Part shown: positions 34,664 to 44,375 of the stretch, one piece after another
Layout: each line of letters begins with the position of its first letter
Numbering within the stretch: position 1 is the first letter of the stretch
Source: Halorubrum salinum
GTDB taxonomy: Archaea; Halobacteriota; Halobacteria; Halobacteriales; Haloferacaceae
DNA: 64,000 nucleotides
Direction: 5' to 3'
Assembly (NCBI RefSeq): GCF_024494575.1
Contig: NZ_JANHDO010000005.1
Location: forward strand, 147,500 to 211,499
Translations under genes and position numbers: made by a program
Notes under the pieces: generated by a model
Told to the model about the DNA's origin: nothing
Databases searched by the model: none
What the model saw: only the letters and a program-made list of their open reading frames with translations

Positions 34664-36139
34664 GTGATAGCGATCGTCGTGAGTCGGGCAGACAGCGCCT
34701 CGGTACACATCGGAGAGCAGCTGCTCGCGGTCGGCGACTGGGAGCCGCACGAGGACGAGACGCGCCCCGACGCGGCGGGAGGCGGTACCTACTACCGGAC
34801 CGACGGGTTCGAGCTCCGCGAGTTCGACGACCTCCACGTCGATCTGGACGATCCGACGGACGCGTTCGGTACGGACGGCGAGACGCCGGCGGTCCTCGTG
34901 TTCGTCTCCAGGCACTCGGGCGAGAGCGGCGAGCTGCTGACCGCACACGTCACCGGGAACTTCGGCCCAGCGCCGTACGGCGGCGCGTCCGAGACGCTCT
35001 CGCGGGCCGCGCCCGGCACTGAAAAGCGCGCGGTCGCGGCGCTGGCGTCGCACGCGCCCGCGGGGTACGACGTGGGGATCGAGTGCACGCACCACGGACC
35101 GACAGACGTGGGCGTCCCGTCGCTGTTCGTCGAACTCGGCTCGGACGAGCCGCAGTGGAGCGACCCGGACGCGGCCCGCGCCGTCGCGCGGGCGGTCCTC
35201 GATCTGCGGGGCACGGGGCCGGACCTGCTCGTCGCCGGCGACGACGGAGGGGAGCCGACCCCGCGCCACGTGGTCGGATTCGGCGGCGGCCACTACGCGC
35301 CGCGGTTCACCCGGATCGTCCGCGAGACGGCGTGGGCGGTCGGTCACGTGGGCGCGGACTGGGCGCTCGGGGAGATGGGCGCGCCCGACGCGAACCGAGA
35401 CGTACTACGGCAGGCGTTCGAGCGGAGTCGAGCCGACCTCGCCGTGGTCGAGGGAGACAGACCGGCCCTCGAAGCGGTGATCGACGACCTCGGGTACCGC
35501 GTCGTGAGCGAGACGTGGGTGCGGGCGGTCGGCGACAGACCGCTCGGGCTCGTGGAGCGACTGGAGGCCGACCTCTCGGCGGTCGACGACGGGCTCCGGT
35601 TCGGCGAGGTCGCGCCCGCGTCGACGGACTCCGACGGGCTCCGGCGACGCGACCTGCCCGACGCCCTGCTCTCTCGGGCGCAGGGCATCGACTCGACTGC
35701 GGCCCGCGCGGCGGTCGAATCGGCGACGGTCGCCTTCGAGACCGAGCAGGCCGGGACGCGAGCCGCCGGGCGAGCGGCGTTCGCGACGGCCTCCGAAACG
35801 CCGGACTACGCCGACCTCGTCACCGAACTCGCGGGCGTCTTGGAACGACGGTACGACGCGGTCGACGTCGAGTACGGTGACTCCGGTGCCGGACCGACGG
35901 CTGGCTCCGGTACCGAACCGGCCGCTGACGCTGATACCGAACCGGCCACTGGCACCGGAGAACCGACGGCGGTCGTCGCCCGCGAGACCGCCTTCGATCC
36001 GGGACTCGCCGCCGAGGAAGGCGTACCCGAGGGGCCGGCGTTCGGGCGACTCGCCGACGGCGAGCCGGTGGACGTCGGCGACGGGACGGTCGAGCCGGCG
36101 GACGTGTCGCGGACGCAGGTGGATCGGTTCCCGGTCTGA
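34664..36139 (+). CDS. dtdA: D-aminoacyl-tRNA deacylase (archaeal DtdA)
   Basis: A 491-residue archaeal deacylase that releases D-amino acids from mischarged tRNA. Conserved parts are [45 protein letters not shown] and [14 protein letters not shown], whose histidines probably hold the zinc ion. The N-terminal 310 or so residues form the catalytic unit; the long C-terminal extension includes a low-complexity Gly/Thr/Glu/Pro linker (about 407-435) common in haloarchaea. Translation starts at GTG 34664. It is divergent from the Obg-like GTPase. Confidence 0.92.
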   Translation: MIAIVVSRADSASVHIGEQLLAVGDWEPHEDETRPDAAGGGTYYRTDGFELREFDDLHVDLDDPTDAFGTDGETPAVLVFVSRHSGESGELLTAHVTGNFGPAPYGGASETLSRAAPGTEKRAVAALASHAPAGYDVGIECTHHGPTDVGVPSLFVELGSDEPQWSDPDAARAVARAVLDLRGTGPDLLVAGDDGGEPTPRHVVGFGGGHYAPRFTRIVRETAWAVGHVGADWALGEMGAPDANRDVLRQAFERSRADLAVVEGDRPALEAVIDDLGYRVVSETWVRAVGDRPLGLVERLEADLSAVDDGLRFGEVAPASTDSDGLRRRDLPDALLSRAQGIDSTAARAAVESATVAFETEQAGTRAAGRAAFATASETPDYADLVTELAGVLERRYDAVDVEYGDSGAGPTAGSGTEPAADADTEPATGTGEPTAVVARETAFDPGLAAEEGVPEGPAFGRLADGEPVDVGDGTVEPADVSRTQVDRFPV

Positions 36140-36281
36140 ACCGCGGAAGACGACGACCGTCACGGCTGATCGGCCTCCCGGCGCATGTCGGGTACGGAGC
36201 CTCCGATCGACGGAATACGTCCGACTATCGTCAGACGATCGGGCAAAAATAAATACGTCCGGGTCGCAACCACACCACATA

Positions 36282-37439
36282 ATGGACTCCATCGTAGAGG
36301 ACGCCATCGACGAAGCCGAGGAATCCCCGGGCGACGACGCCGGGGAGGCCGGCGCGGACGCCGGCACCGGCGACGGAACCGCCAGTGCGCCGCCACAGAC
36401 CGGAACGATGACCGACGACGAACTGCAGGACGTTCTCCAAGACCTCCAGACGAACATCACGGTGGTCGGCTGCGGCGGGGCGGGCGGCAACACCGTCAAC
36501 CGGATGACGGAGGAGGGGATCCACGGCGCGAAGCTCGTGGCCGCCAACACGGACGTGCAACACCTCGTCAACATCGAGGCGGACACGAAGATCCTGATGG
36601 GACAACAGAAGACGCAGGGGCGCGGTGCCGGCTCGCTCCCGCAGGTCGGCGAGGAGGCGGCGATCGAGTCCCAAGAGGAGATCCAGGACGCCATCGACGG
36701 CTCCGACATGGTGTTCGTCACCGCCGGGCTCGGCGGCGGCACGGGCACCGGCTCCGCCCCGGTCGTCGCGAAGGCCGCCCGCGAGTCGGGCGCGCTCACC
36801 ATCGCCATCGTCACGACCCCGTTCACCGCCGAGGGCGAGGTGCGCCGGACGAACGCCGAGGCCGGCTTAGAGCGGCTCCGCGACGTGAGCGACACGGTCA
36901 TCGTCGTCCCCAACGACCGCCTGCTCGACGCGGTCGGCAAGCTCCCCGTCCGACAGGCGTTCAAGGTGTCCGACGAGGTCCTCATGCGCTCCGTGAAGGG
37001 TATCACGGAGCTCATCACGATGCCCGGGCTCGTCAACCTCGACTTCGCCGACGTCCGCACCGTGATGGAGAAGGGCGGCGTCGCGATGATCGGCCTCGGC
37101 GAGTCCGACTCCGACTCGAAGGCGCAGGACTCGGTGAAATCGGCGCTCCGCTCGCCGCTTCTCGACGTCGACATCTCCGGCGCGAACTCCGCGCTGGTGA
37201 ACGTCACCGGCGGGCAAGACATGTCGATCGAGGAGGCCGAAGGAGTCGTCGAGGAGATCTACGACCGGATCGACCCCGACGCGCGGATCATCTGGGGCAC
37301 CTCCGTCGACGACGATCTGGAGGGGGAGATGCGGACGATGATCGTCGTCACCGGCGTGGAGTCGCCGCAGATCTACGGCCGCAACGGCGAGGCCCCGGAG
37401 GGCGCGTCCGAGGTCGAAGACATCGACTACGTGGAGTGA
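36282..37439 (+). CDS. ftsZ: Cell division protein FtsZ1
   Basis: A 385-residue tubulin-fold GTPase. The tubulin signature GGGTGTG is at 151-157, the T3 loop region AANTDVQHL at 88-96 and the T7 loop [11 protein letters not shown] further on. An acidic N-terminal tail ([15 protein letters not shown]) matches FtsZ1 rather than FtsZ2 of haloarchaea. FtsZ1 assembles at mid-cell and guides the division ring with FtsZ2, which is not in this window. An AT-rich AAAAATAAATAC element about 30 bp upstream of the ATG is the likely promoter. It is followed by secE and spt5, the standard archaeal order. Confidence 0.95.
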   Translation: MDSIVEDAIDEAEESPGDDAGEAGADAGTGDGTASAPPQTGTMTDDELQDVLQDLQTNITVVGCGGAGGNTVNRMTEEGIHGAKLVAANTDVQHLVNIEADTKILMGQQKTQGRGAGSLPQVGEEAAIESQEEIQDAIDGSDMVFVTAGLGGGTGTGSAPVVAKAARESGALTIAIVTTPFTAEGEVRRTNAEAGLERLRDVSDTVIVVPNDRLLDAVGKLPVRQAFKVSDEVLMRSVKGITELITMPGLVNLDFADVRTVMEKGGVAMIGLGESDSDSKAQDSVKSALRSPLLDVDISGANSALVNVTGGQDMSIEEAEGVVEEIYDRIDPDARIIWGTSVDDDLEGEMRTMIVVTGVESPQIYGRNGEAPEGASEVEDIDYVE

Positions 37440-37516
37440 TCGAGGCAGGACGGTCCGACCTGCGACCGGCCAGCATCAAAAGGTAAAAACCGTCGCGTCT
37501 CGAAGCCGGTCGTAAC

Positions 37517-37693
37517 ATGGACGTTCCGTACGACCTCAACAGCTACATTCGGGTGCTGAAGCTGGCGAGCACGCCGAGCACCGACGAGTTCCTCCAGGTG
37601 TCGAAGATCGCCGGCGCGGGCATCCTCCTCATCGGCTTCATCGGGTTCCTGATGTTCGCGATCATGAGCCTCCTGCCGGGGGTCGGCGCGTAA
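37517..37693 (+). CDS. secE: Preprotein translocase subunit SecE
   Basis: A 58-residue membrane protein, the gamma subunit of the SecYE channel. The N-terminal amphipathic helix (LNSYIRVLKLASTPSTDEF) is the conserved SecE clamp, followed by a single membrane helix (IAGAGILLIGFIGFLMFAIMSLL, about 31-53). It overlaps the spt5 start at TAATG. The ftsZ-secE-spt5 order is widely conserved in euryarchaea, which supports both the call and the start at 37517. Confidence 0.94.
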   Translation: MDVPYDLNSYIRVLKLASTPSTDEFLQVSKIAGAGILLIGFIGFLMFAIMSLLPGVGA

Positions 37694-38145
37694 TGCCGAT
37701 CTTCTCGGTCAAAACCACCGCGAGCCAGGAGCGGACCGTCGCCGACATGCTCGCCGAAAAGGAGATGCCGGAGATTCAGGCGGTCATCGCCCCCGACCAG
37801 CTCACGAGCTACGTGATGGTCGAGGCGACGGACGGGAGCGTGTTCGCGCGTATCCTCGACGAGATCCCGCACGCCCGCGGCGTGATTCAGGGCTCCGAGG
37901 GACCCGCGGAGAGCCCCTTTTCGGAGGTCGAACACTTCCTCTCGCCGACCCCCGACGTGGAGGGGATAGCGGAGGGCGACATCGTCGAGCTGATCGCCGG
38001 TCCGTTCAAAGGCGAGAAGGCCCGCGTTCAGCGGATAGACGAGGGGAAAGACCAGGTGACCGTCGAGCTGTACGAGGCGACCGTCCCGATTCCGGTCACC
38101 GTGCGCGGGGACCAGATCCGCGTGCTCGACTCGGACGAACGCTGA
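37693..38145 (+). CDS. spt5: Transcription elongation factor Spt5 (NusG homologue)
   Basis: A 150-residue factor with an NGN domain (about 1-85) and a KOW domain (EGIAEGDIVELIAGPFKGEKARVQRID, about 92-120). With Spt4 it binds the clamp of RNA polymerase and raises processivity. The KOW domain can also couple to ribosomes. It is translationally coupled to secE by a one-base overlap. Confidence 0.95.
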   Translation: MPIFSVKTTASQERTVADMLAEKEMPEIQAVIAPDQLTSYVMVEATDGSVFARILDEIPHARGVIQGSEGPAESPFSEVEHFLSPTPDVEGIAEGDIVELIAGPFKGEKARVQRIDEGKDQVTVELYEATVPIPVTVRGDQIRVLDSDER

Positions 38146-38260
38146 TCGGATCGGCGGCGACCCGACGCCGCCGAACTCCCGTTCTCGTCCCGCGTCCGGA
38201 TACCCGACGCATCGTCGGCAACGACAAGGGCTTTATTCGGCGACGACCGACAGGTCGGAT

Positions 38261-39223
38261 ATGTTCGGTTCCGGCGTGCCGGCGGTTTTGAGCCTTATCC
38301 CGGACACGTTCACGTTCGCGTGGATCGTCGCGATCTTGTTCGCCACGGCGTGGCTTCTGGACAGCCGCGGGCTGGCGGCCGGACGCGCGCTCGCGGCCGG
38401 GACGTGGGCGCTGTTCGGGCTGTTCTGGCTGTCGACGGTGCCGTACTTCGCGTTCGAACACCAGAGCTACGTCGAGTCGATCCTCGCGCTCGTGGGCTTT
38501 CCCGCGAGCGTGTACGCCGGCTACCTGCTGTACAGCGGTCGCGCGTCGCTTTTCACCCTCACGCGAGCGATCGCGATCATGCTGTTCATCTACCTCCCGT
38601 TCGAGACGATCCCGGCGTTCACCGTCGCGGGCGTTGCGGTTCCGGAGCCGCGACGGGTGCTGATCGAGATCGTCGCGGCGCAAACCGGGGCGCTCATCGA
38701 CCTGCTCGGCTACGCGCCCGAGGCGGTGACGAGCAGCGAGGGGTACGACGCGGCGTACTCGTGGACGCTTGAGGACGGCCACACCGTCGTCATCCACATC
38801 GTGCTGGCGTGTACGGGACTCGGGAGCATGGCGATCTTCGGCGGGCTCGTCGCCGCGGTGCAGGCTCCGCTGTCGCGGAAGTTCCGCGCGCTCGCGGTGT
38901 CGCTCCCGCTCATCTACGTCCTCAACATCCTCCGGACCACGTTCATCTCCGTCGTCGCCGGCAACCAGTACATGCACTGGTACCCCGATCTCGTGTTGAC
39001 GATGTTCGGCGCGACCGACCCGTACCGCGTCTCCTTTCTGATCTCAGACCGGATCATGAGCCAACTCCTCGCGGTCGTCGCGCTCGTCGGGATCACGTTC
39101 CTCGTGGTGCGACAGATGCCCGAACTCGTCGTCATCCTCGAAGACGTGCTGTACCTCCTCACGGGCGAGGAGCACGACCTCACCGAGTCGCTCGACCTTC
39201 CGCGAGAGCCGACGAACCGGTGA
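38261..39223 (+). CDS. artA: Archaeosortase A
   Basis: A 320-residue polytopic membrane transpeptidase that removes the PGF-CTERM anchor of S-layer and other surface proteins and joins them to lipid. About eight membrane helices are visible. The catalytic triad of the exosortase/archaeosortase superfamily can be placed at Cys184 (VLACTGLGSM), Arg225 (LNILRTTFI) and Arg264 (ISDRIM); spacings of 41 and 39 residues match the experimentally studied Haloferax volcanii enzyme as I recall it. The C-terminal tail is acidic and cytoplasmic. No substrate with a PGF-CTERM tail is encoded in this window. Confidence 0.93.
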   Translation: MFGSGVPAVLSLIPDTFTFAWIVAILFATAWLLDSRGLAAGRALAAGTWALFGLFWLSTVPYFAFEHQSYVESILALVGFPASVYAGYLLYSGRASLFTLTRAIAIMLFIYLPFETIPAFTVAGVAVPEPRRVLIEIVAAQTGALIDLLGYAPEAVTSSEGYDAAYSWTLEDGHTVVIHIVLACTGLGSMAIFGGLVAAVQAPLSRKFRALAVSLPLIYVLNILRTTFISVVAGNQYMHWYPDLVLTMFGATDPYRVSFLISDRIMSQLLAVVALVGITFLVVRQMPELVVILEDVLYLLTGEEHDLTESLDLPREPTNR

Positions 39224-39352
39224 CCGGAGCGGCCGTCGCCGGGTAACGCGTTGCATGGCAAACTATAGGCGTCGCTGTCGAGTGGTTCGGCGTATGCGAG
39301 GTACAGCTTCGACGGCGAACGGGCGCGGGTTCGCGACCCGGCGGTGGTGGAG

Positions 39353-40600
39353 ATGGTAGACGCGGTCGACCCGCTCGTGTACCTCCAGACGAACGTCGCC
39401 AAGCTGGCGTTGGCGACGGCGCTCGGGATGTTCCTCGGACTGGAGCGGGAGTGGTCCCACAAGTCGGCCGGGATACGGACGTTCGCGCTGATCAGCCTCT
39501 CGGCCGCGGTGTTCTCTCTCGTCGACAGCGACGGGCTCCTGATCGTCGGGGGGATCCTCATCGTCGTCATCGCGGTGCTGCTCGCGGTCCGCAGCTTCGT
39601 TGAATCCGACGTCGAGGGGCTCTCGCTCACGACGTCCGTCTCGATGCTCGTCACCTACGGAGTGGGCGCGCTGGTCGCGAACGAGTTCTTCATCGAGGCG
39701 GTGACGGTGGCCGTGCTCTCCTCGCTGCTCCTGGTGTTGAAACGCGAGCTTCACCAGTTCGCGTGGGGACTCTCCAGAGAGGAGGTGCGAAGCGCCGTCG
39801 AGTTCACCATCCTCGCGTTCGTCGTCTTCCCGCTGCTTCCGACGGAGACCGTCGACCCGTGGGGGGCGATCCAGCCGCGGCTCGTCTGGTCGCTCGTCGT
39901 CGCGGTCAGCGGTATCGGCTTCGTGAACTACGTGCTCGTGAAGCGGTACCAGAGCAGGGGGTACGCGGTCACCGGCTTCTTCGGCGGGCTCGTGAACTCC
40001 ACCGCGGTCGTCGCCGAGATGGCCAAGCGAGCGCGGGGGCGCGAAGACCTCCGACGCGTCGCCGTCGGGTCGATCCTGCTCGCGAACGCGGCGATGGCGC
40101 TTCGAAACGCCGCGGTCGTCGCCGTCTTCGTACCGGACGCCGCCCTCGTCGTCGGCGTGCCTCTCGGCGCGATCACGGTCGTCGGGGTGGCCGTCGCGGT
40201 GTGGCGAAGCGACTGGGAGACGCCGATAGAGACGGACCTCACCTCGCCGTTCAGCCTCCGGAACGCGCTGACGTTCGGCGCGCTGTTCCTCGCGGTCCTG
40301 TTCGTCTCTGCGGGCGCGGAGCGCGCCTTCGGCGCGGGCGGATTCGTCGCCACGTCGTTCCTCTCCGGTCTCGTCTCTTCGGGGACCTCGACGGCGACGG
40401 CGGTGTCGCTTCTCGGAACCGGACAGATCGGCGTCGAAACCGCGGTCGCGGGCGTGATCGCCGGAACGGTAGCGAGCATCCTCGTGAAGACCGCCTTCGC
40501 CGCGAGCGTCTCGCGAGAACTCGTTCGACCGGTGTTCGTCTGGAACCTCGTGTTGATCGCCGCGGGCGTCGTCGCGGGCGTTCCGCTGTTGGTCCTGTGA
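39353..40600 (+). CDS. MgtC/SapB-type membrane protein with DUF4010-like part
   Basis: A 415-residue integral membrane protein. The N-terminal quarter (LALATALGMFLGLEREWSHKSAGIRTFALISLSAAVFSLV) carries the MgtC/SapB signature; the remaining helices, with GFVNYVLVKRYQSRGYAVTGFFGGLVNSTAVVAEMA and SGLVSSGTSTATAVSLL, match the DUF4010 region. About ten to eleven membrane helices can be counted. The role in archaea is unknown; magnesium- or stress-related functions are suggested from bacterial MgtC only. GTG 39344 is an alternative start three codons upstream. Confidence 0.85.
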   Translation: MVDAVDPLVYLQTNVAKLALATALGMFLGLEREWSHKSAGIRTFALISLSAAVFSLVDSDGLLIVGGILIVVIAVLLAVRSFVESDVEGLSLTTSVSMLVTYGVGALVANEFFIEAVTVAVLSSLLLVLKRELHQFAWGLSREEVRSAVEFTILAFVVFPLLPTETVDPWGAIQPRLVWSLVVAVSGIGFVNYVLVKRYQSRGYAVTGFFGGLVNSTAVVAEMAKRARGREDLRRVAVGSILLANAAMALRNAAVVAVFVPDAALVVGVPLGAITVVGVAVAVWRSDWETPIETDLTSPFSLRNALTFGALFLAVLFVSAGAERAFGAGGFVATSFLSGLVSSGTSTATAVSLLGTGQIGVETAVAGVIAGTVASILVKTAFAASVSRELVRPVFVWNLVLIAAGVVAGVPLLVL

Positions 40601-40625
40601 CCGGTACGAACGGCTCGTCAGACCG

Positions 40626-41000
40626 TCACGAGAGGTGCTCGGCCACGTCCGTCGAGGAGACCATCCCGACGTAGTCGTCGTCGACGACCGGGAGGTGTTT
40701 GACGCCGTACATGGTCATCATCGCCGCGACTTCCTCCATCATCAGATCGGGAGTCACGGTCTCGACGTTCTCCGTCATCACGTCTCGAACCGTCGTCGAT
40801 TCGACGTCGCGCGCCTCGGCGACCGCGCCGACGATATCGCTCTGGGTGACGATACAGCCGCCGCCCGTCGTGACGACGAGCGCGCTGATCCCGTCGTCGT
40901 GCATCCGTCTCGCCGCGTCTCGCAGCGGTTCGTCCGCGCCGATCGTCTCCAGTGGTGTCGACATGACGTCGCTGACGCGGGTCCGATCGTTCAGATCCAT
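40626..41000 (-). CDS. CBS-domain pair protein
   Basis: A 124-residue protein made of two CBS motifs (about 8-62 and 70-124), forming one Bateman module that usually senses adenine nucleotides. Signatures are VSDVMSTPLETIGADEPL and VRDVMTENVETVTPDLMMEEVAAMM. No effector domain is fused. It lies 68 bp downstream of a second CBS gene on the same strand. Confidence 0.92.
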   Translation of the reverse strand: MDLNDRTRVSDVMSTPLETIGADEPLRDAARRMHDDGISALVVTTGGGCIVTQSDIVGAVAEARDVESTTVRDVMTENVETVTPDLMMEEVAAMMTMYGVKHLPVVDDDYVGMVSSTDVAEHLS

Positions 41001-41068
41001 GCAGTGGTGTGTGCTATCACGTTAAATTACTCTTCCGGAACACCCACCGGGGTCGGGGTGCCCCGTCG

Positions 41069-41452
41069 CTACTGCGCCTTCGAGAGAAACGCCGTGAGGT
41101 CGGTCGAAGAGACCATCCCGATCAGCTCGTCGTCCCCGGTGGTCACCGGTAGGTGGGTGTACCCGTGCGCCGTCGGCTCGGCCAGCTCTTCGACGGTGTC
41201 GTCCGGCCCGACCGTGACGACGTCGTGCGTCATGAACGCGTCGACGGGCGTCTCGTCTTCCGGGTCGTTCTCGTGGACCAGCGAGACGAAATCGGTGGCG
41301 GTGATGAGTCCCGTGAGCCGACCCCCGTCGACGACCAACACGGAGTTTACGCCGGTTTCGAGCATCAGCGCCGCGGCGTCGGCCGCGGTCGCGTCCGGTC
41401 CGATCGTGACGAGGTCCGTCGACATGATCGCTTCGACTGCTGGTGAGTCCAT
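41069..41452 (-). CDS. CBS-domain pair protein
   Basis: A 127-residue two-CBS protein similar in layout to its neighbour (VEAIMSTDLVTIGPDATAADAAALM and VDAFMTHDVVTVGPDDTVEELAE, ending IGMVSSTDLTAFLSKAQ). The shared VGMVSSTDV/IGMVSSTDL ends suggest an old tandem duplication. Ligand and partner are unknown; Bateman modules typically bind AMP, ATP or S-adenosylmethionine. Confidence 0.92.
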   Translation of the reverse strand: MDSPAVEAIMSTDLVTIGPDATAADAAALMLETGVNSVLVVDGGRLTGLITATDFVSLVHENDPEDETPVDAFMTHDVVTVGPDDTVEELAEPTAHGYTHLPVTTGDDELIGMVSSTDLTAFLSKAQ

Positions 41453-41516
41453 GAGACATGGTACCGTGCTACGTCGATATCAAACGTGGGGTCGCGACGC
41501 GACGGGCTGTGGCGAC

Positions 41517-42314
41517 TCACCGTTCGACGAGGTCGTCCGGTGCGCCCGCCAGCCCGGCGAGCGCGTCGGCTTCGACGTGATGGAGGTCGCCGGGGATCAC
41601 GAGCAGGTGGAGCGGGTCGCCGAAGTCGCGGTCTGCGAGCGCCGAAAGCCGATCGGCGGTGACGACGGCGTCGGGGGAGCCGGCGCGGGCGACGACCACC
41701 GCCAGCACGTCTTCCCATCCCTCGGCGAGCAGCTCGGCGGCGACGTCCGCGGTCATGTACTCCTCGTGGTCGGGATCCGGCCCCGTCGGACCGGTCCCGA
41801 CCTTGATATCGAGGTAGACGACCGTGTGGAGCCCGCGCTCGCGGTTCGCCTCGATCGTTTCGATCACGCTCTGTGGCACGTCGTCGCCGCCGTGTGCGTA
41901 CGGAAACGGGAGGGTCGTCGCCTTCCCGAACCGGTAGTTCTGGAGGCCGGTGAGACTCGACGCGGCCGACTGCGCCGTCACGCCGTGGATCACGCGCGTG
42001 TCGATCCCGCGCTCCGCGGCGCGGAGCCGGAGGTCCGTGTGGGTCGTCGAGATCATCGTATCGCCCGCCGTCAGGAACGCGGCGTCGCCGTCCGCGGCCG
42101 CGTCGAGGATCGCCTCCGGGTCCTGTTCGACGCCCTCGCGCGGACGGACCTCGATGTCGACGTCGTGGTACGCCTGCAGGTCGGCCACGTCCGCGCCGAC
42201 GAGCTTGCTGGTGTAGAACTCGGCGAAGACGCGGTCGGCCGCCCGGATCGCCTCGCGCCCCTCGACGGTGACCGACCGCTCGTCGTAGAGGCCGAGCCCG
42301 ATGAAGGTGAGCAT
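41517..42314 (-). CDS. dph5: Diphthine synthase
   Basis: A 265-residue methyltransferase that builds diphthine on the conserved histidine of elongation factor 2. It opens with MLTFIGLGLYDERSVTVEG, typical of the tetrapyrrole-methylase fold, with VIHGVTAQSAASSLTGLQNYRFGKATTLPFPY as the family block, and ARAGSPDAVV and LLVIPGDLHHVEADALA near the end. It is cytoplasmic. The length is normal. The short gap to the CBS gene (64 bp) may place them in one transcript. Confidence 0.95.
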   Translation of the reverse strand: MLTFIGLGLYDERSVTVEGREAIRAADRVFAEFYTSKLVGADVADLQAYHDVDIEVRPREGVEQDPEAILDAAADGDAAFLTAGDTMISTTHTDLRLRAAERGIDTRVIHGVTAQSAASSLTGLQNYRFGKATTLPFPYAHGGDDVPQSVIETIEANRERGLHTVVYLDIKVGTGPTGPDPDHEEYMTADVAAELLAEGWEDVLAVVVARAGSPDAVVTADRLSALADRDFGDPLHLLVIPGDLHHVEADALAGLAGAPDDLVER

Positions 42315-42477
42315 GCCACTGGTCGGAGCGGAGACCGTTAAAGTGACCCGGAACCGCGTCGCCGACGGAGAGCGGTCCGGTATTCTTCACGATCGTCTCT
42401 TGTGATTCCATAGCAAGCACTAAGAGGTAACCGACACAACCCCAAGCTACGAGGCCTACACGGGCTCACATACCACT

Positions 42478-44373
42478 ATGACTGACGATGAACTCATCTG
42501 GCGAATATCGGGGGGATCCGGTGACGGGATCGCTTCGACGAGCCAGAACTTCGCGAAGGCCCTGATGCGCTCGGGGCTGAACGTCTTCACGCATCGCCAT
42601 TACCCGTCGCGGATTCGCGGCGGCCACACGTACACCGAGGTCCGCGCGTCCGCGGACCCGGTACAGTCCCGCGGCGACGGGTACAACTTCCTCTTGGCGC
42701 TCGGCGACTCGTTCGCCCGTAACCCGCAGGAGGAAGCCGTCTACGGGAACGAAGAGGTCAAGCCGCTCTCGGAGAACCTCGACGAGCTTCGCGAGGGCGG
42801 GGTCATCGTGTACGACGAGGGCCTGCTCGACGCCTCCGAGATCCCGAACTTCGAGGAGCGCGCCGAGGAGAACAACTGGCACGTCTACCCGCTCGACCTC
42901 CGCGGGCTCGCCCGCGACATGGGCCGGGAAGTCATGCGCAACACCGCCGGAGTCGGCGCGACCCTCGCGTTGATCGGGATGGACCCCGAGCACGTCGAGG
43001 ACCTCATGCGCGACGCGATGCCGGAGAAGATCCTCGACCCGAACCTCGAGATCCTCGAGACCGCGTACAACCAGGTCCAAGAGGAGTACGACGTCGACGC
43101 GCCCGACGTAGCCGTACCGACCGGCGAGCACGACGAGACGCAGCTTCTCATGTCCGGGTCGGACGCGATCTCCTACGGTGCCATCGACGAGGGCTGCCGG
43201 TTCATCGCCGGCTACCCGATGACGCCGTGGACCGAGGTGTTCACCATCATGACGAAACACCTGCCGAAGCTCGGCGGGATCTCGGAGCAGGTCGAAGACG
43301 AGATCGCGGCGGCCGCGCTCGCGGTCGGTGCGTCGCACGCCGGCGTCAAGGCCATGTCCGGCTCCTCCGGGGGCGGCTTCGCGCTGATGTCCGAGCCGCT
43401 CGGGCTCGCCGAGATGACGGAGACGCCCGTCGTCTTGGTCGAGGCCATGCGCGCCGGTCCCTCGACCGGCATGCCGACGAAGCCGGAGCAGTCCGACCTC
43501 GAACACGTCCTGTACACCTCACAGGGCGACTCCCAGCGCGTCGTCTTGGCGCCGGGAACCGTCGAGGAGGCCTACGAGCAGTCGCGGCTCGCCTTCCGGC
43601 TGGCCTACGAGTACCAGATCCCGTCGATCCTGCTGTACGACCAGAAGCTCGGCGGCGAACTCGTCAACGTTCCCAAGAGCCACTTCGATCGCGAACCCAA
43701 CCCGACGCTCGGCAAGACGCTGACCGAAGACGCGCTCGCGGAGCAGCCCCACTCGGCCGACGGGAAGTTCCACCGGTTCCAACACGACGTCGACGACGGC
43801 GTCTCACCGCGCTCGCTGCCGGGCCAGAAGGGCGGTCGCTTCCTCGCGACCGGCAACGAACACGACCCGACCGGCCACATCGCCGAGTCCCCCGACAACC
43901 GCGTCGCGCAGATCGACCGGCGGACACAGAAGCTGGAGGCGATCCGCGCCGACCTCGACGCCGAGGACACCGGCTCGTACGCCGGTCCCGAGGACGCCCA
44001 GTACGGGATCCTCACCTTCGGGAGCCAGCAGGGCACGGTCGAGGAGGCCGTGGGTCGGCTCAACGACGCCGGAGTCTCGGTGAAGTCGTACGGCGTCTCC
44101 GACATGCTCCCGTTCCCGACCGAGCAGGTCGAGGCGTTCGTCGAGAGCGTCGACGAGGTGCTCGTCGTCGAGATGACCGCTTCGGGACAGTTCCGCGGGC
44201 TCATCCAGAAGAACCTCGGCCGCTACGGCGAGAGGCTGTCGAGCCTGCTGAAGTACAACGGGAACCCGTTCGAGCCGGCGGAGATCGTCGACGGGTTCGA
44301 GGCCGCCATCATCGAGGGCGACGGCGACGCGTCCGGCCACCAGACCACCTTCGTCCCAGCCGCAGGTGACTAA
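42478..44373 (+). CDS. porA: 2-oxoacid:ferredoxin oxidoreductase, alpha subunit (PorA-like)
   Basis: A 631-residue subunit joining a gamma-type N-terminal domain (residues about 5-195, RISGGSGDGIASTSQNFAKALMRSGLNVFTHRHYPSRIRGGHTYTEVR) to the pyrimidine-binding alpha domain (GCRFIAGYPMTPWTEV, EDEIAAAALAVGASHAGVKAMSGSSGGGFALM). With the beta subunit it oxidises a 2-oxoacid to its acyl-CoA, passing electrons to ferredoxin. I chose pyruvate over 2-oxoglutarate from subunit lengths (631 and 312), which I recall as those of PorAB of Halobacterium; KorAB are shorter. Three bases separate it from porB. Confidence 0.83.
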   Translation: MTDDELIWRISGGSGDGIASTSQNFAKALMRSGLNVFTHRHYPSRIRGGHTYTEVRASADPVQSRGDGYNFLLALGDSFARNPQEEAVYGNEEVKPLSENLDELREGGVIVYDEGLLDASEIPNFEERAEENNWHVYPLDLRGLARDMGREVMRNTAGVGATLALIGMDPEHVEDLMRDAMPEKILDPNLEILETAYNQVQEEYDVDAPDVAVPTGEHDETQLLMSGSDAISYGAIDEGCRFIAGYPMTPWTEVFTIMTKHLPKLGGISEQVEDEIAAAALAVGASHAGVKAMSGSSGGGFALMSEPLGLAEMTETPVVLVEAMRAGPSTGMPTKPEQSDLEHVLYTSQGDSQRVVLAPGTVEEAYEQSRLAFRLAYEYQIPSILLYDQKLGGELVNVPKSHFDREPNPTLGKTLTEDALAEQPHSADGKFHRFQHDVDDGVSPRSLPGQKGGRFLATGNEHDPTGHIAESPDNRVAQIDRRTQKLEAIRADLDAEDTGSYAGPEDAQYGILTFGSQQGTVEEAVGRLNDAGVSVKSYGVSDMLPFPTEQVEAFVESVDEVLVVEMTASGQFRGLIQKNLGRYGERLSSLLKYNGNPFEPAEIVDGFEAAIIEGDGDASGHQTTFVPAAGD

Positions 44374-44375
44374 CA